DNA from: WHSV01 sp050694055
GTDB lineage: Bacteria > Actinomycetota > CADDZG01 > WHSQ01
DNA length: 64,000 bases
Direction: 5' to 3'
NCBI GenBank assembly: GCA_050694055.1
Contig: JBOGWX010000131.1
Location: 16,859-80,858 of the forward strand
A program made the position numbers and the translations under genes. Under the pieces are notes generated by a model. That model was not told the DNA's origin. It ran no database searches and saw only the letters and a program-made list of their open reading frames with translations. Shown piece after piece: positions 18,901-25,889 of the stretch. The number at the start of each line of letters is the position of its first letter. The first letter of the stretch is position 1.

Positions 18901-19524
18901 GTGCACGTCGTTGGTCGCCACCGCAGGCACGCCCGAGTTCTTGGCGACGCCCAACAGCCGGTCCCGCAACGCTCTGTGCCCGTAGCCACGATGGTCGAAG
19001 ACCTCGACGCGGAAGCCCTCGCCGAGCTCGGAGCGCAGCCGCTGGGCCACGGCGATGGCCTCGTTGACCCGGCCGGATGCCGCGAGCCGGGCGACGTGGC
19101 CCCGTTCGCAGCCCGAGAGCACGAACAGCCCTTCGGCTCGCTCGATCAGATCGTCGTAGGTGATCCGGGGCTTCGACCTTTCGTTGGTCAGGTGGCCCTT
19201 CGAGATGAGCCGGCAGAGGTTCCCGTAACCCCGCGCGTTGCGAGCGATGGCGGTGACGTGATGGAGGTGGTCGTCCGGCCGGGCCTTGCGGTCGGGAGCG
19301 GGTTGCTCCGGCGCGATCGTTAACTCGGCTCCGTAGATCGGTTTGACGCCGGCCTCTCTTGCGGCCCGGGTGAAGCGCACGGCCCCCAGCAGGGAGTCGT
19401 GATCCGTGAGCGCAACCGCCTCGTAGCCCTGGAGCGCCGCGCGCCGCGGCAACTCCTCGACCGCCATCGCCCCGTCGAGCAACGACCAATTCGAATGACA
19501 GTGAAGCTGAACGAAGCCGCTCAT
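15982..19524 (-). CDS. dnaE2: Error-prone DNA polymerase DnaE2
   Basis: 1180-residue C-family polymerase of DnaE2 type, the mutagenic copy induced by DNA damage. N-terminal PHP domain (MSGFVQLHCHSNWSLLDG), RGSAAGSLVCF near 365, catalytic PDIDVDVE near 398, the DnaE2-typical SFASFGFCKSHAAAFALPTY, and an OB fold near 1048. Two oddities: about 25 extra residues around 705-731, and four tandem AGSAGPQ-type decapeptides at about 836-875 between YRVER and WGIRMSL, encoded by the dispersed repeat. The open frame runs further upstream, but the ATG at MSGFVQL matches the family. Downstream of DUF6504 and presumably on its SOS transcript. Confidence 0.95.
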   Translation of the reverse strand: MSGFVQLHCHSNWSLLDGAMAVEELPRRAALQGYEAVALTDHDSLLGAVRFTRAAREAGVKPIYGAELTIAPEQPAPDRKARPDDHLHHVTAIARNARGYGNLCRLISKGHLTNERSKPRITYDDLIERAEGLFVLSGCERGHVARLAASGRVNEAIAVAQRLRSELGEGFRVEVFDHRGYGHRALRDRLLGVAKNSGVPAVATNDVHYASPRGAATHEVLHAIKHIVPLSRTQALRATSEFYLKDPEEMRDLFFDASEAVDESVRIAEECDFELDLGNYHFPNLPGRGGRENDQSPTSYLTRRCYEGARRRFDRLTAEVTDRLTHELQMIFTMGFASFFLLVADIVDHVRTNLGIRCACRGSAAGSLVCFVLGISDVDPVRYDLLFERFMNTRREELPDIDVDVESHRREEVLTYIAETYGAEQTAICCMVDTFRARMAIREVGKALGIAPAEIDLVAKAFPRIRARDIPRAIAGLPELRHSNLRAGQLEQLFELCFAIDGFPRHLALHPSGVILSSPDLGDRVPMQESFGGFTMLQADKDDVEDLGLVKLDVLGVRMLSSIAHTRDQIVRTRGRSVDLDAIPRDDRPTFELIASSRTLGCFQIESPGQRELLARFQPARFEDLIVDISLFRPGPVKSDMVSPFLDRRHGFADVVYPHDSLASILEETNGVIVYHEQVIRVIAAVTGCSLDDADYIRRHLDSDRPSLPDDPNSRPARKGLDGPRSGVSDENEVGRWFIDRAVGNGYSEPQALKLWKEVFSFASFGFCKSHAAAFALPTYVSAYLKTHYTAEFLAGVLTHDPGMYPRRLIVADARHFGIAILPVDVNASHEDYRVERGAGSAGPQTSGAGSAGPQTSGAGSAGPQTSGAGSAGPQARWGIRMSLSEIKGISSAEVDALLDSRRAHPFTSLEDLWRRVDLSRPVLENLVHVGALDSIEPRRTRRELLWRAAELSGEPRPVLGAQLGLVLDEPEPTRKFDELSGYSELEQVTAELEITGIDARRHLMSLYRPLLRELGATPAADLRFMRNDAEAWVAGVKVSTQTPAIRSGQRIIFLTLDDLTGPVDVTLFERRQARCARTVFHSWLLLVRGVVRKRGGASLTHAMDPTNVGVTVVAHEAFDLAELAADHQEGCTLATALGRQRKRQAMTGLAPVAAELNARERGAKPARKLWHSSGGSAGH
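16901..17014 (+). repeat. Dispersed GC-rich minisatellite, array A (inside dnaE2)
   Basis: Four tandem copies with exact 30-base period; each begins TGCGGTCCGGCCGAGCCCGC (forward strand) and ends with a variable CCCGCT(A/G)GTC spacer. Because 30 is a multiple of three, the array stays in frame in dnaE2 and encodes repeated (S/R)GAGSAGPQT-like decapeptides. There are no unique spacers, so this is not a CRISPR array. Confidence 0.95.
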
Positions 19525-19554
19525 CGGCCCGGATCGTTCGAGGTCGCTGCGGAT

Positions 19555-19603
19555 CGGTAGTTTCGACCAAAAACGACGCTCAGAGTCGTTAACGGTCGAA
19601 ACC
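19555..19603 (-). repeat. 49-bp hairpin repeat, copy 1
   Basis: Lies between the DUF6504 stop and the dnaE2 start. Read leftwards it forms GTTTCGACC ... GGTCGAAAC as a 9-bp outer stem with an inner AACGAC/GTCGTT stem, a 7-base loop and a run of five T. It differs from the copy at 55222-55270 at only two of 49 bases. It could be an RNA processing or attenuation element within an operon, or a small mobile palindromic sequence. Confidence 0.85.
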
Positions 19604-19621
19604 GCGCGGGGGGGTGGCGGC

Positions 19622-19963
19622 TCAGTCCCAGATGCGCGCCAGGCGCCACCCCCCTCGGACGCGGTCGCGATAGACGTCGTAGACCGCTCCGGCGGTGACG
19701 AGGAAACCGTCGGCGTCGACCTCGCCCGAACTCGATACTCCAGAGGGCCTCGCCAGCACGCGGAAGAACTCTCGGTCGGTGACCTCGGCGCTCGCCCACC
19801 ACTGCCCCGCCTCGCGCCAGGACCCGAGCCGCTGATCGATCTCGTAGCGTTGGCCGCGCCAGGCGAACGCGATCGGCGCATCGTCTACGATCGGATCCGC
19901 CGTCACTTCGATCTGTTCGTCGTACCTCTTCGTCACCCAAGCGACCACCGTCAGAGTCGTCAT
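19622..19963 (-). CDS. DUF6504 family protein, DnaE2 partner
   Basis: 113 residues with the DUF6504 pattern: TKRYDEQIEVTADPIVDDAP, FAWRGQRYEIDQRLGSWREAG, WWASAEVTDREFFRVLA, and the closing VYDVYRDRVRGGWRLARIWD. In many actinobacteria such a gene neighbours imuB and dnaE2 in the SOS mutasome cassette; here imuB is missing and the gene sits 97 bases before dnaE2. Its own 5' region carries an SOS promoter and a structured leader. Biochemical role unknown, inferred to be DNA-damage tolerance. No clear ribosome binding site precedes the ATG. Confidence 0.82.
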   Translation of the reverse strand: MTTLTVVAWVTKRYDEQIEVTADPIVDDAPIAFAWRGQRYEIDQRLGSWREAGQWWASAEVTDREFFRVLARPSGVSSSGEVDADGFLVTAGAVYDVYRDRVRGGWRLARIWD

Positions 19964-19990
19964 CGATTCAGTTCTGCGTTGCCCGGACGC

Positions 19991-20034
19991 AAAAGGGCCC
20001 GGGAGGACTCCCGCCCCGCGAGTCCATCGGGCCC
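19991..20034 (-). terminator. Intrinsic terminator/attenuator in the SOS leader
   Basis: On the reverse strand GGGCCCG and GGACTC pair with GAGTCC and CGGGCCC (7 + 6 bp stem with a small internal bulge, loop of about 9) and are followed by TTTT. It ends about 28 bases before the DUF6504 ATG, downstream of the SOS promoter, so transcripts must read through it to reach the genes. Confidence 0.6.
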
Positions 20035-20038
20035 CGTC

Positions 20039-20100
20039 TAGGCTGCGGTCCGGCCGAGGCCGCCCCGTCTAGGCTGCGGTCCGGCCGAGGCCGCCCCGTC
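20039..20100 (+). repeat. Dispersed GC-rich minisatellite, array B (SOS leader)
   Basis: Two copies with 31-base period, each containing GCTGCGGTCCGGCCGAGGCC followed by GCCCCGTCTAG. The core is the same as in arrays A, C and D except GAGG for GAGC. It lies in the untranslated leader between the SOS promoter and DUF6504. Confidence 0.9.
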
Positions 20101-20128
20101 TTTCTTTTGGCAGGTCCGATACGAGGGG

Positions 20129-20157
20129 GCCGGACGGGGCCGGGGAGCCCGTCCGGC
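20129..20157 (-). other. Strong hairpin in the SOS leader
   Basis: A perfect 10-bp stem, GCCGGACGGG pairing with CCCGTCCGGC, with a 9-base loop, about 40 bases downstream of the predicted transcription start. There is no T run, so it is a structural RNA element rather than a terminator by itself. Confidence 0.6.
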
Positions 20158-20189
20158 AGGCCGGGGGAACGGCCGCAACCACCTCGATA

Positions 20190-20234
20190 TCGAACGTATG
20201 TTCGATACTAGAGAAGAACCGATCGGGCAGTCAA
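20190..20234 (-). promoter_or_regulatory. LexA-controlled promoter of DUF6504-dnaE2
   Basis: Reading leftwards: -35 TTGACT (20229-20234), 18-base spacer, -10 TAGTAT (20205-20210), immediately followed by the palindrome TCGAACATACGTTCGA (20190-20205), which matches the actinobacterial LexA box TCGAAC-N4-GTTCGA at every fixed position. The operator overlaps the -10 edge and start site, the classic layout for LexA repression. A GTG-started 37-codon frame (20069-20182) follows; whether it is translated is unknown. Confidence 0.88.
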
Positions 20235-20282
20235 GACCTAATCGGGATTGCAGAGGAAACCCGGCGCTCCCGGCCCCCCCCG

Positions 20283-21167
20283 CTACCAGCTCAGGTCGCG
20301 CTCGTACCCCAGCCGAATGAGAACCTCGCCCGCCACTTGCTTGAAGGCCTCCCTGTGGTCCTCATTGAAGTGATTTCGCCAGTCGCCTATCTGCCCCCTA
20401 CGGAAGGTCGCCGTGCTCTGGGACCAGTTGCGCCGGGCCATCCGCTCACTCTCCTCTTTCGAGAGAGGTCGCTCGAGATGCTCGGCCACGGCTCGCACCG
20501 CCCTCATGGCCTCCTCTCGGGATCCACCGCCCGGAGAACCAACCAGTGCCTCGAAGCGGCACACCAACACGTTGGGGCTCGTGTGCCAGCCAAGGTACTG
20601 ATCGAAACGCTGCCCTATGGACTCTAGTCCGTTACTGATCTCGTCGTCGGGAAAACCCGTGATCGAGGCCATCAACCGTTCCTCGGGCGTGAGAAGGATC
20701 TCGGTGTAACGCCGGTGAAGCCAGTGTCGCTCGGTACCGCTCACGTATAAGGCATGTGACACGGCGACGTCGCGTGGATCTCTGAGTATCAGCAGCGAGG
20801 AAAAGCCTCGCTGTTCCAGCATCAGTTCCACGTCCTGGCGGTAAGGGAAATGAGCCGTCATGAACTGTCCGTTACGGACTTTCTCCAAAACGCGACCGAA
20901 TGCATCGAGGTCAATCGCAGGGACATGCTCCGGCGGCGATCCGGGCTCGATCGAAAAGTCACGCAGCGCGTGATGTCTGCCGGAGAACATCATCCTTGGA
21001 AGGTTTCTCACGAGCTCCATTAGCAGGTGCGTTCCCGCCTTTGGCACGCTGTTGAGAAACACTCGCGGCGGCGGGCCCGTCATCGAGCGTGCCCTACCAC
21101 GGTAGTAGCTCGACGCGACGAGCCGAAGGAGGCGGATGCTCGCGAGCCGTCTGATGGGAACCGCCAC
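20283..21167 (-). CDS. Sulfotransferase domain protein
   Basis: 294 residues of the P-loop-like sulfotransferase fold. The 5'-phosphosulfate loop is SVPKAGTHLLMELV near residue 40, the 3'-phosphate motif LILRDPRDVAVSHALYV near 130, and the C-terminal RRGQIGDWRNHFNEDH closes the PAPS site. Expected to move a sulfuryl group from PAPS to an unknown small molecule, lipid or glycan. GTG start chosen; an internal ATG before GPPPRVFLNS is possible. It ends just upstream of the SOS promoter and seems unrelated to it. Confidence 0.88.
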   Translation of the reverse strand: MAVPIRRLASIRLLRLVASSYYRGRARSMTGPPPRVFLNSVPKAGTHLLMELVRNLPRMMFSGRHHALRDFSIEPGSPPEHVPAIDLDAFGRVLEKVRNGQFMTAHFPYRQDVELMLEQRGFSSLLILRDPRDVAVSHALYVSGTERHWLHRRYTEILLTPEERLMASITGFPDDEISNGLESIGQRFDQYLGWHTSPNVLVCRFEALVGSPGGGSREEAMRAVRAVAEHLERPLSKEESERMARRNWSQSTATFRRGQIGDWRNHFNEDHREAFKQVAGEVLIRLGYERDLSW

Positions 21168-21319
21168 GCCTTCAACACCACCCAGGGGATCTCGCAGGTC
21201 GGTTCCCGCAAGATCCTAGCGGTTGCAAAGCTCCCCTACTCCGGCATACGAGGAGATCCTGCGCCCGACGGGGGCGACGAATCTGGCCGGCGCGCACGCA
21301 GCGGCGCGCGCCAACCCCA

Positions 21320-22475
21320 CTACCTGAGCAACTCTAGATACTTGGCGCCGGCCCCCGTGTTGTAGAGCACGACCGGCTCCCTCAGGGCCCCGGTGCGCGC
21401 CAGGCGGGCGGCCGCAACCAGCGTTGCCGCTCCCTCCGGGCAGGCGAAGATCCCCTCGGTCGAGGCGAGGTCGCCGATGGACGTGCGAATCTCTTCCTCA
21501 CTCGCCGCCAGCATCGAACCGCCCGAAGCCCGGACCTCCTCGAGCACCAGCCGTCCCTCCGACGGAGCCGGCACCCGCAGGCCGGCCGCGCTGGTCGTGG
21601 GTTGCGACTCCCACGGGGCGACCTCGTCGGTGCCCGCCTCGAACGCTCGGACGATGGGGGCACAGTCGGCGCTCTGGACCCCGACTAGCGCGGGGGCCGG
21701 ACCCTCGGCCCAGCCGAGCTTGACGACCTCGCGCGCCGCCTTGGCCAGGGCGACGGCCGCGACCCCTCCGCCGACGGGCAGCACGACGGTGCCCGGCATA
21801 GCCATGGAAGACTCGTCGCCGAGGCGGTCGAAGACCTCGAGCCACGCGGTCTTCTTCCCGTCTACGCGATAGGGCTCGTTGAAGGTCGTCGCGAGCCAGG
21901 CCCCCGTGTCCGCGGCGATCTCCCTGGCGCGCGCCCCGGCGTCGGCGATCGTCCCGTCGACCAGCACGAGCTCGCCTCCGGCCAGCGACACCTCGGCCCG
22001 GTTGAAGCCCGGCGCCCCGCTCGACATGGTGACGGTGATCTCGACGCCCGCGCGGGCTGCGTACAGCGACCACGCTCCTCCGGCGTTGCCTGCGCTCGGC
22101 ATGACCACGCGCTTCACGCCGAGTTCGAGCGCGCGCGAGAGCCCCACGCTCGCCCCCCGGGCCTTGAAGGTCGAGCCGGGCGACGGAGAGTCGTCCTTCA
22201 CCAGTCTCGCTCCCCAGTCGCTCGGACAGCCGTTCGCAGAACAGCAGCGGCGTCTCGACTTCGCCGAGCGACACCGGTGCGCTCTGAAGCGGCAGCACCT
22301 CCTCGTAGCGCCACGGACCCGGTGGGCGCGACCTGACCGCCTCCAGCGACACCGGCCGAGAGAGGTCGTAGCGGGGCAGCAGAGTGCCGCCGCAGGAGCA
22401 GCGGTTCTGCAGCGAGAACGCGTCGAGGCTTCGGCCGCAGCGCGCGCACTCGAGATGAGACAGACGTGAGCTCAT
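21320..22475 (-). CDS. thrC: Threonine synthase, interrupted by a one-base frameshift
   Basis: PLP-dependent synthase turning O-phosphohomoserine into threonine. The N-terminal part has the small zinc-ribbon-like CARCGRSL ... NRCSCGGTL; the PLP lysine is in SPGSTFKARG, with SAGNAGGA and PVGGGVAA loops after it. The frame breaks at a run of four G (reverse strand, 22212-22215): removing one G restores RLGARLVKDDSPSPGSTFKA exactly. Whether this is a real mutation or an assembly error cannot be told here. ATG overlaps the upstream stop (ATGA). A related PLP lyase is possible, but threonine synthase fits best. Confidence 0.8.
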
Positions 22476-22843
22476 ACGACGAGGCCCACGACGAACAGGA
22501 CCCCCCAGACCACTGCTGTTGCGTAGCTGTGGTCGAGGCACAGGCGCCAGTCGATGGTGCGCCCGCCCCTGGCCTTGAAGAGCGCGACGGGAACCGCGAA
22601 GAACGCGGCGAACAGCGCCAGGGGAATCGCCGTGAGGACTATCGCCCCGTTACCCGCGCGCGCCAGCGCTCCGGTGACGATCAGGCCGACCAGGAGGAAG
22701 CTCTGAAACAGAACCCATGGCATCACCGCGGAGACACGCTCGGGAACCGGCCGGCGCAGCAGGCGCGTGAAACCCCGCCACACCACGAAAGCGATGCCCC
22801 AGTCGATCGCTACCGCTCCGATGACGATCAGCGTGGCTCCCAC
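22472..22843 (-). CDS. Four-helix membrane protein of unknown function
   Basis: 123 residues, almost entirely hydrophobic with about four predicted helices (TLIVIGAVAIDWGIAFVVW, VLFQSFLLVGLIVTGALA, AIVLTAIPLALFAAFFAVP, and the C-terminal VVWGVLFVVGLVV). GTG start. It overlaps thrC by four bases and follows a secreted protein gene, so it is in the same leftward operon. No family recognised. Confidence 0.65.
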   Translation of the reverse strand: MGATLIVIGAVAIDWGIAFVVWRGFTRLLRRPVPERVSAVMPWVLFQSFLLVGLIVTGALARAGNGAIVLTAIPLALFAAFFAVPVALFKARGGRTIDWRLCLDHSYATAVVWGVLFVVGLVV

Positions 22844-22856
22844 GACGATCCCTTCA

Positions 22857-23471
22857 TCAGCTGAAGTACCACAGCCGCACGCTCACCCACTGGAGCGGGA
22901 AGCCGAGCGCGTCCGCCACTCCGAAGTCCTGCTCGGTGCCGACCCCCAGCGCGTAAGGGCCCGCCGAATCGTCGTCGGCGCGCACCGCCACCAGGTAGCT
23001 TCCGCCGGCCGGCAGCGTGACGGTCGAGCTGGGCTCACCCGGCTCGGCATAGCTCCAGTAATAGGTCTGCGTGAAGCCCTCGTAGACGCTGGCGGGGGCG
23101 GCGGAGGCGGGGATGCGCTCGCAACCTTCGGCCTCGAGCACGAGGCCGTGGCAGTCGTCCGTCAGGCCGGGACCGGCGAGCAGCACCTCCGGGCGAAAGT
23201 CTCGCAGGTCGTCCGTCTTGGGAACGAGCAGCTCGAAGGCCACCTCTTGGCCGGCGCCGCCCTCGAAGCGGTAGTAGTCGACCCCTTCAGGCTCGAGACG
23301 GCCGTAAAAGGCCCGAGCACGTCCGACGTCCTCGATCGGCTCGGCACGATCGGGGCTGTCGATGCCCTCCACGAACAGGGGGTAGTGGGCCGAGGCTGCC
23401 ACCGCGAGGGCCGCGACGACCGCGCCCACCCACAGCAGCCGGCGAAGCCGAAAAGGGGAAGGCTCAGACAA
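22857..23471 (-). CDS. Membrane-anchored extracellular protein, unknown function
   Basis: 204 residues: a basic N-terminus and one hydrophobic helix (LLWVGAVVAALAVAASA) that is either a signal peptide or an anchor, then an outside domain of beta character with a cysteine pair (DDCHGLVLEAEGCE) and the segment VTLPAGGSYLVAVRADD typical of bacterial pre-peptidase-like or sugar-binding sandwiches. TTG start overlapping the stop of the DUF59 gene by 8 bases; no better start is seen. Function unknown. Confidence 0.6.
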   Translation of the reverse strand: MSEPSPFRLRRLLWVGAVVAALAVAASAHYPLFVEGIDSPDRAEPIEDVGRARAFYGRLEPEGVDYYRFEGGAGQEVAFELLVPKTDDLRDFRPEVLLAGPGLTDDCHGLVLEAEGCERIPASAAPASVYEGFTQTYYWSYAEPGEPSSTVTLPAGGSYLVAVRADDDSAGPYALGVGTEQDFGVADALGFPLQWVSVRLWYFS

Positions 23472-23778
23472 AGCCGAGGGCGGACTTCGCCAGCGGCGTC
23501 ATCTTCTCGGGAGTCCACGCCGGCGAGAACACCAGCTCGGCGGTGATCTCGCCGATGCCCTCGATCGGAGCAGCAACCGACTTCATCTGCTCCTCGATCA
23601 TCGGTCCGATGGGGCAGCCCATGGTCGTCAACGAGAACTCGATGTGAACGTCGCCGGATTCGGCGACCTTGATCTCGTAGACGAGGCCGAGGTTGATGAT
23701 GTCGATCCCCAGCTCGGGGTCGTCGACCGCCTTGAGGGCCTCGGTGACCTCTTCTTTGATGCGTTCCTGATCGCTCAT
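23464..23778 (-). CDS. DUF59/MIP18-type iron-sulfur assembly factor (SufT-like)
   Basis: 104 residues of the MIP18/DUF59 family: DDPELGIDIINLGLVYEI, then VHIEFSLTTMGCPIGPMIEEQM with the conserved reactive-site Cys, and LVFSPAWTPEKMT. Such proteins help deliver Fe-S clusters to target enzymes. It is the ordinary housekeeping-type member; a second, longer DUF59 protein lies at 25886-26659. First gene of a leftward run that ends in thrC. Confidence 0.88.
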   Translation of the reverse strand: MSDQERIKEEVTEALKAVDDPELGIDIINLGLVYEIKVAESGDVHIEFSLTTMGCPIGPMIEEQMKSVAAPIEGIGEITAELVFSPAWTPEKMTPLAKSALGFV

Positions 23779-23821
23779 ACACCTACCTTAACGACCCATC
23801 CCACCTGCGAATTCCGCCGGC

Positions 23822-24670
23822 CTAGAGATCCAAGCCCAGCAGGCGGGCGGCGTTGCCGAGCAGCACGTTGTGGAGCTTCTCTCCCTCGAGGCCCATCTCG
23901 TCGAACTCGTCGAGGATGCGACCCGGGTCGAGCATCGGGTAATCGCTCCCCCACACGAAGCGTTCGTTCAGCCGGCCCCTGCAGTCCCGCTTGACCTCGG
24001 GCGGGATGTACTTCGGCCGCCAGCCGGAGAGGTCGACCCACACGTTGGTCTTGTGCATCGCGCTCGCCAGGACCTCGAGGTGCCACGGATAGCCGAAGTG
24101 CGCCATGACGACCGTGAGATCCGGATGGCGCGCCGCCACCATGTCCATGAGCATCGGACGTCCGTAGTCGTAGGCGATGCCCGAGCCTCCCGCAACGCCG
24201 GCCCCCAGCCCCGTCTGTCCGACGTGCACGACGATCGGGAGACGGTGGCGCTCGCACACGTTCCAGATCTCATCCCAGCGCTCCTCGTTGGGATAGAACG
24301 CCTGCACCTGCGGGTGGATCTTCAACCCTTTGAGGCCGAGCTCGGTGACGGCGCGATCGAGCTCCTCGGCCGCGTTCGGCTTGTGAAAGTCGACCGAGGC
24401 GAAGCCCACGAACTGCTCGGGAAACTCGGCGCAGATCTCGGCGACCCGGTCGTTGGTCAAGGCCGGCAGCCCGGTGGCCGTCTCGGCATCCCACGCCAGC
24501 AGGACACCGAGAAGGTCCCACTTCTCGTACTCCTCGGCCATCTCCTCGACCGTGCGCACGCGCACCTCGCTGCGGAAATACTTCGCCGTAACCTCGAGCA
24601 TTGGCCCGATCGAGCCCTGCAGCCACTCGTGTGTCGATGCGTGAACGTGAAAGTCGATAGCGCGCGGCAC
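23822..24670 (-). CDS. Amidohydrolase (ACMSD-like family)
   Basis: 282-residue metal-dependent TIM-barrel hydrolase/decarboxylase. Metal ligands are in IDFHVHAS at the start, LKIHPQ and VVHVGQTG in the middle, and the terminal Asp in FVWGSDYPM. Members of this group include 2-amino-3-carboxymuconate-semialdehyde decarboxylase and resorcylate decarboxylases; the substrate here is unknown. GTG start after GGGGGACGACGTA. Lies next to the alcohol dehydrogenase and paralogous amidohydrolase region. Confidence 0.85.
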   Translation of the reverse strand: MPRAIDFHVHASTHEWLQGSIGPMLEVTAKYFRSEVRVRTVEEMAEEYEKWDLLGVLLAWDAETATGLPALTNDRVAEICAEFPEQFVGFASVDFHKPNAAEELDRAVTELGLKGLKIHPQVQAFYPNEERWDEIWNVCERHRLPIVVHVGQTGLGAGVAGGSGIAYDYGRPMLMDMVAARHPDLTVVMAHFGYPWHLEVLASAMHKTNVWVDLSGWRPKYIPPEVKRDCRGRLNERFVWGSDYPMLDPGRILDEFDEMGLEGEKLHNVLLGNAARLLGLDL

Positions 24671-24853
24671 TACGTCGTCCCCCCTGTTGACGGTTGTCGT
24701 GAGGTTGCGGAGGCAGACTAGCTTGCGCGCGGTCCTTCGTCTTCAGGCACGCGTCGCGATCCGGCAATGGGTTCGCCACGGACCCAAAGCCGGCGGCAAT
24801 TGAGAAGACGGACACTGAGCCGGCTTACGTTCGGCCTCGGCGATGGCCGGATG

Positions 24854-25889
24854 CTAGGGAACCAGAATTCCTCGCCCCTGTAACCGGCCCTCATCGAGGT
24901 CCGCCATCGCGTCGTTGATCGCGTCCATCGGATAGGTGCTGGTGTGCAGCGTGACCCGTCCCTGAGCGGCGAGCGTCATCAGCTCGGCGAGCTCGTTGTA
25001 GGTGCCGACGAGATTCCCGATCACGTTTATCTCACGGAAGATGATCGTGTGCGTCAGCACGTCCAGCGAGCCACCGTAGCCGACGACGTAGTAGCTGCCC
25101 GCGTTGCGCACCATCTCCGGAGCGCGTTTCTCGACGCCCCTCTCCGCGACGAAGTCGATGACGGCCTCGGCTCCCGCACCGTCCGTCATGTCCTTCACGA
25201 CGTCGACCTCGGCGCCGTCCGCGAGCACCCCGTGATCGGCTCCGATCCTCTCGGCAAGCTTCAGCGCCGGCTCGGAGGTATCCACGACGATGATCTCCGC
25301 GGGCGTGAGCGCCTTCAGGCACTGGATCGCGATGTGGCCGAGACCCCCGGCACCGATTACGACCGCCTTGGTCCCTGGATAGAGAAGGGCGGCCGCTTTC
25401 TTGACCGCGTGATAGGCGGTGAGCCCCGCGTCCGAGAGGGCCGCGACGTCCTTGGGCTCGAGGCCCGCATCGAGCTTGATGAGATTGCGCGCGCCGGTCC
25501 TCATGAAGTCCGCGAAGCCGCCATCGACCACCAGGCCGGGGAAGGCCCCGTCGGCGCAGTGCATGTCGTCGCCCGCCCGGCACGCGCGGCACAGCCCGCA
25601 GGTGACGAGGGGGTGAAGGATGACTGTGTCCCCCACCTCGAAGCTGTCCACGGCCGATCCGGTTTCATGGACCCACCCCGCGTTCTCGTGGCCGAGCGTG
25701 TAGGGAAGCCTCAGCCCCGCCCCCTGCTGTACTTCTTTCCAGTCACCGTCACGGATATGGATGTCGGTGCGGCACAAGCCGGCCGCCCCGATCTTCACGA
25801 TGACTGTCGTGGGGGCCGGCGATGGCGGGTTCGTCGACCTGGTCGATGCGCAGGTCCGTGTCGTAGTCGTGCAGCCGTGCCGCTTTCAT
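24854..25889 (-). CDS. Zinc-dependent alcohol dehydrogenase, frameshifted near its start
   Basis: Medium-chain NAD(P)-dependent dehydrogenase of about 345 residues. Catalytic zinc ligands in GAAGLCRTDIH and LGHENAGWV, structural zinc cysteines in CGLCRACRAGDDMHC, Rossmann loop VIGAGGLGHIA. The ATG with GAAGGAGG upstream gives MKAARLHDYDTDLRIDQVDEPAI, then the frame breaks at five C (25811-25815); removing one gives AGPTTVIVKIGAAGLC, the family sequence. ATG overlaps the stop of the DUF59 gene. In propane-oxidising actinobacteria such a dehydrogenase oxidises the alcohol product of the monooxygenase. Confidence 0.83.
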
